Shown piece by piece: positions 45,723 to 55,495 of a stretch of DNA of 64,000 bases. The stretch is taken from contig BCKK01000004.1 in NCBI GenBank assembly GCA_001600615.1, positions 855,316-919,315 on the forward strand, read 5' to 3'. The stretch's first letter is position 1, and each line of letters starts with the position of its first letter. Made by a program: the position numbers and the translations under genes. This DNA comes from Dioszegia crocea. Its lineage: Eukaryota; Basidiomycota; Tremellomycetes; Tremellales; Bulleribasidiaceae. The notes below the pieces were generated by a model. The model was not told where the DNA came from and made no database searches. It was given only the letters and a program-made list of their open reading frames with translations.

Positions 45723-47547
45723 ATGAGAACTGCTCGACGCATCTTGACTGGATCTCTGTCGGTATCTAATCTTCGCAACATGTCATCTTCCGCTTCAAGA
45801 CCTATTCACTCCAACCCATCTTATCCTCGCCCATCAAAACCCTCATCGACTGTCCCTATCGTTGCTCCTCCGCCATATATCCCTTACTCTGCCCCACCCG
45901 CCGGCTCCACTCCACCTACACTACCTCACCGCCCATCAATACGACCTCTACCTGCAGGCTGGACACGTACGGAGCATAACGTCCCCGCGGCCTATCCGCG
46001 CAGATTTGCGGATTCCTTTGGAACCCTCAAGCGGGAGAGTCAGCCTTTCCAGCTTGAACCTCCAAAAGAAGGGGAAACGCGCGAAGAGAGATTAGCAAGG
46101 AATGAGGGAGAAGCTAGGGAGTGTGTAAGACGGCGATATGATGCCGAGGAGTTCCGGCCGGACAGCCCCCAAGAGGCCAGTGAGGCGAATCAGGGTAATG
46201 GAGGGTTGTTTATGGCTGGAGAGCGATGGATACGTGAGGGACGTTCGGGACAACCAGATGAGGGCGTGACGTTGGTTGTCACCCATGCGAATGGGTTTCA
46301 TAAAGAGGTGAGCTGTCTTCGTGAATCGATCGCACAGCGATAGCGATCAAGCTAACTGGGTAGAGTTGGCACCCAACTATCCGCAGACTTTTGGAGTCCG
46401 GCAATTTGAACCCCGCCGATACTTTTGGTCAGACGTCCGATGGCCCTATTAGTCCTTCGACCCCCTCATCATCGTCTCTGCAGATTGATGAGGTTTGGCT
46501 CTTTGACGATGTGCATCACGCAGCTTCCATCGACCTCAATGCCGGTCGGATAGGCGGCGTACACGGCTGGAGTGATGGAGGGAGGGATATTGTCAATTTT
46601 CTTCAGCACATCTACCAGGGACCGAAGGGACAGTATGAAGAGGATGTGCTTGGGTGGCAAAAGGGCCAAGAGAGCAAGAGCGGACGGAAAGTGATCGGAG
46701 TGGGTCATTCTGTCGGTGGAAACGCTTTGTGAGTCCTGGCAATACTTGATCAGCCAGGGACCTCCTTGCTGCTATCTCTACCGCCGACGTACTATCAAGG
46801 TCTACCATAGCTGACACTGGATAGGGTCCAAGCAGCGGCCGAAGCTCCATCGTTCTTCCACGCCTTATTCCTCGTCGAGCCAATGACTCCAGCCCACGCT
46901 CCTCCCCGCTCGACCTTACAGCTAAACTCAAACTTTGCCAAACATTGGTCACTGGTCCTAGGAGCAGCCAAGCGTCGGACGCAATGGCCAACAATGGCTG
47001 AAGCTGCCAAAGTACGATCGGCACCATTCTTCGCTAGCTGGCATGAAGAGGTCTGGCAGCTGTATCTCGAGCACGGTCTCGTGCCCCTTTCAGACAAGTC
47101 TCAAGGGGAAGAAGTCCAGCTTGCCACTCCGAGCTGGGCTGAGGGTTGTGTGTTTGGTGAATCCACTGGTATAGCCGAAGGCTGGGACAGGCTTGCTCAG
47201 CTGGAAATACCGGTGGGGTTCTTGATGGCTGGAGATAATCGGGCTACCAAGGGCGATACAATGACAGGAGGGATGGTTTGGAGGCCGAAGCGTGGCTCGA
47301 ATGAGCGGGTCACGGATGGTGGACATCTTGTAAGTCTGACACCGGCGCGCTGTCATGCAGTGGGACTAGGAGATCGGTGTCGCTACCCGAGTGACTTTCG
47401 GAATAACAATGGCCTAATTGCTGATAATGCTAGCTGGTACACGAAAAACCTGAGGAGGTCGCAGACGCTCTTCATCGATTCATTGGAAGTCTTTCTAAGG
47501 AGGTACAAGGTAGTTCTGGATCGTATCAAGTCGCCTCGAAGCTATAG
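45723..47547 (+). CDS. Peroxisomal alpha/beta hydrolase (LPX1-like) ending in SKL
   Basis: ATG 45723 begins MRTARRILTGSLSVSNLRNM, a basic amphipathic stretch; a second ATG (MSSSASRPIHS) follows. The hydrolase core has TLVVTHANGFHKE after a first strand, EVWLFDDVHHAASIDLN, and the nucleophile elbow GVGHSVGG with Ser in GxSxG. FFHALFLVEPMTPAH and IPVGFLMAGDNRAT come later. The catalytic His region is GGHL|LVHEKPEEVADAL across the last intron. The last exon ends YQVASKL, a perfect PTS1. Yeast Lpx1 is a peroxisomal lipase of the same fold with a PTS1. The basic start could direct some protein to mitochondria if the first ATG is used, so dual targeting is possible. The substrate is unknown. Confidence 0.82.
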
Positions 47548-47966
47548 ACCATGGTGGAACTCGGTTGTAAGGTGGGCAATGAAGCACTTGAGGTGTCCAT
47601 CCGATCAGCCGTAAGATCGATGTCCAATCCGCCTACTGCGAATGAAAAGGCGCCCCGGCGTCATCCTCCGTCCTACAGGGCGAGGGTTGCGCGCGTGTTT
47701 TGTCTTCGCAGGCGTTGAGACCTGCTGACTATGTACAAGCTCTATCAAGGATACATCACGTCAATACAGAACACTGTCACCCTGATCATTGCGACGAAAC
47801 CCGCGGGCTTGCTGGCTCTTTCTTGGCTGATACGACCTTGCCTGTTCCTTCGTGTATTTATCGAGGCCGAGGTGGGAAATGCGACAGCAAAATGCTTGTG
47901 AACGCTGTGAGGATCCTTGAGTCAGCGCGGCCATCTCCGCGCTACCCTGAGTTGGCAGCCCCCTCA
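47548..47966. other. Convergent intergenic region
   Basis: About 420 bases between a plus-strand and a minus-strand 3' end. Open frames here overlap the orphan gene in other phases and are not coding-like. Confidence 0.4.
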
Positions 47967-48476
47967 GGGCCTGTTGGACTGCGCCGAGACTTGGAGCAGG
48001 GCTGTTGAAGTAGCCACCCGCCATGCTGCCATCCTTGTAAAGATGTCTTCGAGCCAGCGCATAGACCTAGCTCGTCGTAGGCAGTGTTGCCCTCGGCAGC
48101 TATCACATGTCAGCATTGCATTCGTACCACGACCGAGAGGAGACTATTCGCGCTTATCTCAGAACATGGACCTACTGCGTGATGGATCAGGACAGTGAGC
48201 GAAGACATCCATCTGGTCACGAGTAGCAGGTGTATTGAGGCAGAACGCGGATGAGGCGCACAAGGCCAGAGCGGTCGTGTAATTTTGGTGAGGAAGATAC
48301 TTCCTGATCCGGTCCAGTTCTGTGATCTGAGCTGCGGAGAGCGTTGATCCGGGACTGGACAGCACTTGCTTGAACATTTCGCTGAGGCTTGCGGTTGCAT
48401 TCATTTCAGCGAGCGTAGCTTTGTTGGCAATATCGGAATACAGCGCACGACCGCCGAACGGGTCGTATGAAGGCAT
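47967..48476 (-). CDS. Small orphan protein, two exons, about 135-145 residues
   Basis: ATG 48476 starts MPSYDPFGGRALYSDIANKA, then TLAEMNATASLSEMFKQVLS and LSAAQITELDRIRKYL. ALALCASSAFCLN and QMDVFAHCPDPSR precede a splice donor. An intron with a good branch (GCTGACATG) and acceptor (GATAG) follows. Depending on the donor used, the second exon reads RSMRWLEDIFTRMAAWRVAT to a stop at 47,967, or another frame. The first choice looks more protein-like. The start resembles a small helical regulator or mitochondrial protein, but I recognise no domain. Confidence 0.4.
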
Positions 48477-49066
48477 CTTGGGATGGGGATTGTCGGGAGA
48501 GGCGTAAGGCGATGTCAAAGCCGGCCGAGATATGTATCGAAATTGAATACAGGCGGCGCAAGGTTGCTCCGTGCTCCCTTGTGTAATTCCGTGTTTCGAC
48601 TCTCGAGCTCCCCTCGATCACGCCTGAGCAGCATTTTCGCCGGCTCGCAATCCCTGGCTCGATGACAAACGCATGAGGCACCCGTCCTGAAAGGAAGCTC
48701 ACTACACAGCGCCGTCCACGCCTAAATATCCTGAGCAGGTTTTCGTCAATCAACGTTTGATAAAAGATTTCCTTTGTGTTTACAGGAGTGGGCCGCTCGG
48801 GACCTTATACATGTCTTGAGGGAGTTGTTACGCGTTTGAGGCGTTTCGTGTTGAAAGGTCGACGGATGGGCAATATAGAACACGTTTTGCCAGGCCCGAC
48901 GATATCGGAGTGGATTAGTTGCAGGTTGTGGGTAAAGTCGAACGGTGTCGAACAGGAGATCAGTACAGCTGATGCTTATTCAGGAGGTAACGTAGGTGAA
49001 GATGGCCCCGACGGTGCCAGCTGAGCGCATACCCAAATTCCATCCAGAGGACAGCCTCCTAAGCGA
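48477..49066. other. Intergenic upstream of orphan gene
   Basis: About 590 bases with the promoter of the orphan gene and the 3' UTR of epsilon-COP. Short frames lack coding character; no repeats or RNA genes seen. Confidence 0.4.
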
Positions 49067-50258
49067 CTAAGCAGCAATTCCAAACTTCCCAGCAGCCTCG
49101 TCAAACAAACTTGACTTCTCAGTCAAGTCGAGCGCAAAGGGATGTTTAGGCGCAGCAGCCGTCAATTTCCTATACGAGTCAGCACAACATCCTTGGCCCA
49201 TAGACCAGGACCCAAGACCTACGCGGCATAGCCCTCCAACCCCAAACTAGTGCCCACAGCCAATACATCCCCGTCCTTCTCACCTCCGTCCCGCTGGATC
49301 GCCTCCTGAATGTCCGCCTTGGCTTCATCCACGTGCGTAAGCAATAAATGCGCGGCGGCGTGGCTGGCGAGTACGGGTCCGGTCCGGCCTGAGGGTAACT
49401 GGTAGAGTTCTTCAAAGTAGTAGTAGGACTGGTGTAGTGCTCTGGAGCCCTAAACGTGTCAGCCTGGATAGACGGACGGATAGGATATATACGTACAGCC
49501 TTGAGACCAATCCACGCTTCCATCGCTTGGATGAGGGTCGAGTCGTTCCCGATCTTCTTGGCAGATTGGTATGTCGTCTGGGCGAGATCTCTTCGGTCGA
49601 GCGAGAGCAAGAGCTGGACAAGAAGGGCTAGGCTGGAAAGTTAGCCTTGTGACCTTCCATTGAAAGAGAAGGGATGAAGAGGCAGACACCGAGTCTGCCT
49701 CCATGTACACAATGGACTCACCATTCCAGATCCGTCTTGGCAACACCCTCAGTAAGCGTAGCCACCGCCTCTTCCTTTTCGCCCTCGAGGATAAACAAGC
49801 TACCCGCCATAACCCTCACAATCCCCTCTTCGACTCGTCGTTCGTCAGACGCCTCTCCATCCTCCGTCTCATACTCCAAAACCAAATCCCTCACTTCATC
49901 CACTACACCCTCCCTTCCAGCAGATCCCTCAAGGTAAGTCGCGAGGGCACCCACGGCCTTGACGGCTGGTGAGGGCGTGTCTTCTTTCAGGAAAGGGGCA
50001 AGGACGGATTGCGCCGAAGTTGTAGCCGGTGGTGAAAGGGCAAGGTGCGCTCGAGCAATGTAGAGTGCACGAGGGAGCGCATCGGACGATGAGGAGGGGG
50101 TGTAGGGCTGCGATGAGGCTTCGGAGATGCAGGCTTTGTATGAGGCTGGATGTCAGCTTTGGAGTTAGGCTCGCGCGCGAAGCCAAAGTTGGGGCCCGGG
50201 GCGTCTACTCACCCTGGTAGAAAAGCTGCTTGACGTGGTATAGCGAGTCAGACTCCAT
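49067..50258 (-). CDS. SEC28: Coatomer subunit epsilon (epsilon-COP)
   Basis: ATG 50258 starts MESDSLYHVKQLFYQ, which matches the usual epsilon-COP opening. TPR-like helices follow (RALYIARAHLALSPPATT, VKAVGALATYLEGSAG, VEEGIVRVMAGSLFILEG). Next are LLVQLLLSLDRRDLAQTTYQ and IQAMEAWIGLKTGSRALHQS, with YYYFEELYQLPSGRTGPVLA. HAAAHLLLTHVDEAKADIQE follows, and KLTAAAPKHPFALDLTEKSS near the end. The last residues are AGKFGIAA. Length (about 290-300) is normal. Epsilon-COP stabilises alpha-COP in the COPI coat for Golgi-to-ER transport. Exons are short with canonical borders. Confidence 0.93.
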
Positions 50259-50691
50259 CTTGATGTGTTTATGAGGTGAGTTTAAGCAGTAGGATGGGTT
50301 CAGGTATGGGTTTGGAATGTATAGTGTTGGCTCTCTATTTGCTCTCTATGGCGGTTGGGTGGACGCGCTGGATGGGGTGCGGCGATCGCCGCTATCAGTC
50401 GCCGCTCTGAGATCTGAGCCAGCTCTGGTAAGTCATGGAATCCTTCTCAGCCCATCTCAATGGCTATCCTCGGCGATCGCTGTCCAGCATTCACATGCAT
50501 TTATTTCTAAGCTTACTCTACACAGCGACAAAAATCAAGGAACGTCCGCCAATCAATTCGTCCATCAGGCCATCGATCGCCTCGCTCTCTGACTTCCCGT
50601 CTCCCCGTTTAGACATCTCGACACCTTCTATTCGTGTATGTACAAAGGCAGCCTCAAACCCACATCTTCCTCGCTCCACCAGTGCAGTGGC
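50259..50691. other. Intergenic between epsilon-COP and 6PGL genes
   Basis: About 430 bases with the epsilon-COP promoter and the 3' UTR of the lactonase gene. No further gene or repeat seen. Confidence 0.4.
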
Positions 50692-51766
50692 CTATTCATC
50701 TCCGCTCCCTTCCTGCGCAGCCCGCCTGGCCGCTTTGGCCTGAGCGGCAGCTACAGCCTCCTCTGCTTCTTTCTGGTTGTCGATCCACCGGAACTTAGTT
50801 GAAGGGTAAGTTGTCTGTGCAGCGGCTTCATTGTCCGCAAAGAAGAAGACTAGTCCGGGCGCACTATGTATGTCAGCTGTGACCTGGTGCTAGATCCGAG
50901 GAGCTTACGCAGGTCGGACGCGCGAGCAGGGCAGACCGCTGTCTGGTGTGTCGAGAATTGAGTGCAGCATTTCCTGCTTCTCTGCGCCAGAAACAACGAA
51001 TACTGCGCGGTAGCAATGTGTAAAGACGGGTAGGCTAACATGTCAGCTTGAGTCGAGAGAGGCACTGTCGCGCTTCTGAATGTTCCAACTCACGTCATTG
51101 TGATTCGCCTCTTGGGTCCTCGCGGCGCATCCTCAATAAAGCTGACCCACGCATCCTTCTCCTTCATAATCTCATGACCCGGGAACAGACTCGCCGTCTC
51201 TCCATCCGGTCCCATCCCCAACAACATCAGATCGAAAGTTGGGTACCTGGCAGCATTTGATGCAGCAAAGTGCTGTATCAATTGTTTCTCGTACTCGTCC
51301 GCCAGTTCCTCCACGTCATCTAGAAGCGAGGGGTCTATGGTGTGGATTTGAGATGGCGGGATAGGGACAGTCGATAGGAATGAGAGGTAGTTGGAGTGAT
51401 AATTTGAGTCGTCGGATTCAAGGGGGACAGCCGCTTCGTCACAGAAGAACACCTCCCTGAAGGGGTCAGCAGGTACCCTGAATGATATGCTAAGACTTAC
51501 CACTTGTCCCATTGAACGTTCTCCTGTCCTACCAATCCCCTCAAATTTGCCGCCAATGTCCCTCTAGATAGCGCAATGGTGAATTTTCCCCGCTTATCGA
51601 CGGCGTCTCGCTGGGCTTTAACGACGAAGTTGGCGAGGGAGTCTGGATAGTCAGCCTAGTCCAAGGGGTATCTTGATCACTCCAAGTGAAAAACAAACTC
51701 ACCTACAAGGACGTCATTTGACGGGAACGAGTAGAACACGGGGGGTGCTGGGGGTTGGGGAGGCAT
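50692..51766 (-). CDS. 6-phosphogluconolactonase
   Basis: ATG 51766 starts [20 protein letters not shown]. The following exons show [18 protein letters not shown] (substrate-binding loop), [20 protein letters not shown] and [20 protein letters not shown]. Then come [14 protein letters not shown] and [14 protein letters not shown]. This enzyme hydrolyses 6-phosphoglucono-lactone in the oxidative pentose phosphate pathway. Length, about 270-280 residues, fits the SOL/PGLS family. One odd point: the family motif GPDGHTASLFP has Glu in place of the usual His here (codon GAG). The rest of the motif, and the Asp-Glu of CDEAAVP, are intact. The C-terminus is Ala/Glu-rich ([15 protein letters not shown]) and ends SGDE. 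Confidence 0.93.
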
Positions 51767-52554
51767 AGCGATAACGGTTGGATGAAGTGTGATGTGAAGA
51801 GTGAAGTGCTGATCCTTTTTGTCCAGCAAAGTTGATGCGGGATATTGGTAATGAGTCGAATGTCGGGATGGATGTGATTTGTATTAACACCTCCGAAGGA
51901 CAACGCTAGGGTTGGCACGTTTCAGATTCTAAGATGGGATTGATTGATCAACCCCTCCTTTGGTGACGTAGGTAATGGGGACCGAAGGCTGTTTGTCGTG
52001 GAAGAGATGTCTCGGGCGAGTTCAAAGAGATAGGCGAGGGGAGCTGAGTCCTGCCGCAGACTATGCTTCCGGATGAGCGACAGGGGAGGTGAGGTCCTGG
52101 GCTAAATCCGACTATCGAGATAAAGGGGGAGGTATGCCGTTGCCCTTCAAGCGGTGCAGAGATTGTTGAGCAGTGCGGTATCCGAATTAGATATGCCGGT
52201 GCCGAAGGTCGAGATCTGCTGGAATTTCCTCTCTTCTTGCGACCTGTCGTATTGATGTCGGTTAGCCTTCGAGGGTCAATTATAGCAGGAGAATAGAGTA
52301 ATATGCGAAGTGCTGGGGGTGTGGGAACGAGTGAGGCTAGGCGCAAGAGCGGGCCAACAGCCACGGCTCACAATTTACCACTTCCGGCAACTTTACGTAT
52401 CCCTCAAAGGCTTAGGTAAGCACTCCCGCCCAAATCGGAGATCGCTGACTGTCCGAAGGTCAGATCGGCCCTTGCAAGGTGGAGGCGATGGTGGACGGTA
52501 TTCTCTGTCTATAGCAACAATAACGACCTCTACTGACTGTATCATAACAACAAG
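51767..52554. promoter_or_regulatory. Divergent region 6PGL / CBP4
   Basis: Nearly 790 bases between two starts facing away. A minus-strand frame at 51,948-52,364 is open but has no recognisable motif and a Pro/Ser-rich random look, so I do not call it. Confidence 0.4.
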
Positions 52555-53159
52555 ATGTCTGGACAGATTCTATGGGGCAAGTGAGTTCGGACCTCCAGCT
52601 TGACTCCTGAGGCTCGCTGTAAAGCGTTATGGCATGATCTAAGCTGACCTATCCCAGATTCGCCATTTGGACAACAGCGAGTAAGCTATCTTATCCCTAC
52701 GGTCGAGGAGAGAGAGCACTACTTTGCGAGAACCTCGAGATATGGGGAAATGAGACTCAGTAGCTGACGTGAGGCAGTAATGGTTGGAGGATGGGGAATT
52801 ATGAAGTGTGCGTTCTATCCCACCGAGTTACTGGCCGCCCGATCTGCTGCTGATTAGTATACAGGGTCAATACCAACAGAGAAACAATTCTACGACGTGA
52901 GCTATGAGGCGCTCGTGATACACCGGGGCTGCAAGAGCTGATATGAATAGTCATTATCACCTGAACTTAAGCGGAAGATGGATGAAGTTAAGGCTCAGCG
53001 AGAGGGCAAGAATGAGATGCGGGATAAGCTCGAGGTGAGTGAAAAGCGAACGGTGTTGTGAAAATGGGCTGATCCGCATAGGCGGCTGGACAATCTAACG
53101 AAATTGTCTGGGCTGAATCGCCAAAGCCAAATAGCGGAGCCGGGGCTCGGAGGCTATAG
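52555..53159 (+). CDS. CBP4: Complex III assembly factor Cbp4-like
   Basis: Six small exons encode about 90 residues. ATG 52555 reads MSGQILWG, then KFAIWTTA, MVGGWGIMK (a single membrane helix), YTGSIPTEKQFYD, and SLSPELKRKMDEVKAQREGK with NEMRDKLE. The last exon adds QSNEIVWAESPKP and ends GARRL. The WGKF, GIMKYT and EKQFYDSLSPELKRK words match fungal Cbp4, an inner-membrane protein needed to assemble cytochrome b into complex III. Exon lengths are 26-100 bases, typical here. One junction, after the helix (ATG AA near 52,805), does not keep frame with a canonical GT-AG pair: the next exon at 52,858 needs one extra G. Every other junction is canonical. Confidence 0.75.
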
Positions 53160-53430
53160 TGCCCTTTGCGACCAGATTGGAGAGTAGCGCCAAGGGGTGA
53201 ATCGGGCATGTAACAACATCTATCTGACCTTGATCATTCAGCATACTGAGATATCTGGATACGACAGGTACTGGGCGCATATATCTCAACAGTGGTGATA
53301 TTGACGGTATACATTGCATTCGATCACCGCGCCATCGCAGTGCGCGCTTGAAAGTCCAATCCGCCCGCTTCCACTCCACATGCAAGACCGACGCGCCGCA
53401 TCAATTCGCCCATCCGCGTCCCCAGCCCCA

Positions 53431-54699
53431 CTAGACAGAAGTCGAAGACGTCTTGAAATCCGCATCCTGCCCAAGCATACCCACGACACCTCCGATCCCC
53501 GAAAGAATTCCTCCTACGCCATCAGCGACCTTGGAGCCGACACTCCCAACGCCCTGACCGAGCGTCTCGATAAGCCCTGGTTGGCTCGGGTACTGCATCG
53601 GGCGCCGGTATTGCGGTCTCATACCGTTGTACATCGGGCCGCCACCCGACTGCATTGGGTAGCCATAGCCCGGCCCCGCGCTCGGCCCGCTAGGGTGGTA
53701 ATTCGAGCGCGGCGGGTAGCTTTGGCTTCGCCCGTACATGTCGATTGTCGGATTGTACGTGGGTTGGATCGGGCCGGAATATGTGGGAAGCTCGTAAGGT
53801 GGGCCAGGAGAGGGGAAGGTGTTGGTGTTGATGGTGTTTTGGTCAAATGTAGGTGCGGCGGGACCTGTGGAGGGCGCATAGGATGGACTGTCGGTGGGCA
53901 AAGAGTACGCCGGAGTAATGGGAATGGGAGCGTGATATGCTGAACCTTCAGAGGCGAGAGTCCCTAGCACTTCGGTATTGGCGCTAATCGGGATATTGAC
54001 GGGTGCGATGACAGGTTGATATGATGTGTTGTCGGTGGGGAAGCTTGTACTCATGCTGGGGTTTGCATCGTATGTGGGAACGATGGGAGCTGGAGCCTGC
54101 TGATATGGTGTCGCAGAGGGGTGAGTGTAGCCATGGTACGATGAAGCAGTGGGATCCACGCCGCGGTGTCCGGTAGGGTATGTGTCTCTGGCGTAGCGCA
54201 CACTTGCACGATTCGTAGCTTGTGTTCGCGACGTATGTCGATCGGGACCATAGCCCGAGCTGCGAGTATCGCCGGTCCGATTGGTAGGCCCGAGATAGCT
54301 GTTGCGGTTGTTTTGGAGATACCAACCCAACCCCAGCACCGCAATACCCGTCAGTGCCGCGCCGATGATGATCTTACCGGCCGTTTTGCGCGTGGGAACG
54401 TAGGATCGGATGTATGTCTCCATTGTGCTCTTCTTGACGGTGGTATCAGGGGCGGTGCCCTTACCAGCGAGTAAGGTGGCAGCGGCGGCGGCGGTGGCGG
54501 TGGCTTGGGTGATGCCTGATGCCCCGGCAGGCTTCGGGGGACCAGTCGCAGTCGGGGTGGTGTTGGTCCCCGGTACAGCAGGCTTGGTAGTGACGAGTGG
54601 AGGCGGGGGCGAGGTTGAATGCTGAGGCTTCTTAGGCGTGCTTTTCCACCCTTTTCCTGCTGCATCTGCTGCGCTTCTGAGTTTGGCGCTGAGAGACAT
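53431..54699 (-). CDS. Hypothetical membrane-anchored protein with Pro/Tyr/Ser-rich tail
   Basis: ATG 54699 starts MSLSAKLRSAADAAGKGWKS. A Pro/Thr/Ala-rich segment follows, then one membrane helix (IIIGAALTGIAVLGLGWYL). About 280 residues follow, rich in Tyr, Pro, Ser and Thr (SSYHGYTHPSATPYQQAP, YGRSQSYPPRSNYHPS). It ends with a Gly/Val-rich segment (LGQGVGSVGSKVADGVGGIL) that looks like an amphipathic or short membrane-associating helix, and the polar tail DADFKTSSTSV. The whole gene is one open frame without an intron, unusual for this window, and the composition is low in complexity. I do not recognise a family. The ORF is long and uses codons like its neighbours, so it is likely real. 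Confidence 0.6.
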   Translation of the reverse strand: MSLSAKLRSAADAAGKGWKSTPKKPQHSTSPPPPLVTTKPAVPGTNTTPTATGPPKPAGASGITQATATAAAAATLLAGKGTAPDTTVKKSTMETYIRSYVPTRKTAGKIIIGAALTGIAVLGLGWYLQNNRNSYLGPTNRTGDTRSSGYGPDRHTSRTQATNRASVRYARDTYPTGHRGVDPTASSYHGYTHPSATPYQQAPAPIVPTYDANPSMSTSFPTDNTSYQPVIAPVNIPISANTEVLGTLASEGSAYHAPIPITPAYSLPTDSPSYAPSTGPAAPTFDQNTINTNTFPSPGPPYELPTYSGPIQPTYNPTIDMYGRSQSYPPRSNYHPSGPSAGPGYGYPMQSGGGPMYNGMRPQYRRPMQYPSQPGLIETLGQGVGSVGSKVADGVGGILSGIGGVVGMLGQDADFKTSSTSV

Positions 54700-55495
54700 G
54701 GTGGTGAGCAAGGGTTCCTCGGATTCGGCTGCGAGGGGAAGGGGTGAAGGGGTGGAGAATGGAGAATCGTACGATCAGGGTGGGGTCGGGCGTGCGGAGC
54801 GATTGGAAGCTGTTTGGGTTTAGTGATATCGGGAGAGCAACGATATGCAGGAAATGTAGTGGAGTGTGGAGTCTTTTGGTGGTGACTGACGTTTCGTAAT
54901 GTGGGATAGATGTACAAGCCGGGGATGGGTGGAATGGCGATGAGGAAAGCGCAGTAAGGCGCATCCTTATTATAGGCCCACAAGCTATCAGGTCAGCCAT
55001 GGCGTATCGGCGCTCCCCTTACGCAGGGACAGACCTACAAAAGATGACCCGCTGGGAGTCCTTTGACCTCAACACGCGTCACACCGCCCTGTCAACTGAG
55101 ACCCTAATATACGCGTTTCCGCTCCACAGACCTCCTAGGCTCCTATGGGCTGAAAGGAAGGCGAGGCGTTGAGACCAGGGGGTGGACGGTGAAAGAGCCT
55201 AGGGGAGCATTTAAGCATCTAGCTAAGTCAGAGTGAAAGCCGCGCACAAGGGACAGTACGGGTATCAATGGTCAGCCTTAACAAGACGTCGTCAGTATGA
55301 GTATCGCAAGACAGATACAGCAGGATACATTGCGATATTTTGCCATTCTGACCGAGGTGGCTTAGCCGCGTGTTGAGCGACCCATAGCCCGTCATGTCGC
55401 CCCTAGATTGGAAATTGGACCTTCTTCCCCCTTCCCATACTCCTCCCTCCCCCCCTCTGGCTTCGATCCCCATCCACCGGAATCGATGTAGGCTA
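54700..55495. other. Intergenic upstream of hypothetical membrane protein
   Basis: About 800 bases. It holds the promoter of the gene starting at 54,699 and the RPB2 3' UTR. Minus-strand frames at 54,351-55,000 continue the previous gene in other phases and look spurious. No RNA gene found. Confidence 0.4.

Noticed and set aside
51948..52364. 138-codon minus-strand frame between 6PGL and CBP4
   Set aside because: Pro/Ser/Arg-rich without a hydrophobic core or known motif, and lies in a divergent promoter; likely chance.
54351..55000. Long minus-strand frames overlapping the hypothetical membrane-protein start
   Set aside because: They continue the upstream region in other phases, lack conserved motifs and run into the other gene's coding sequence.
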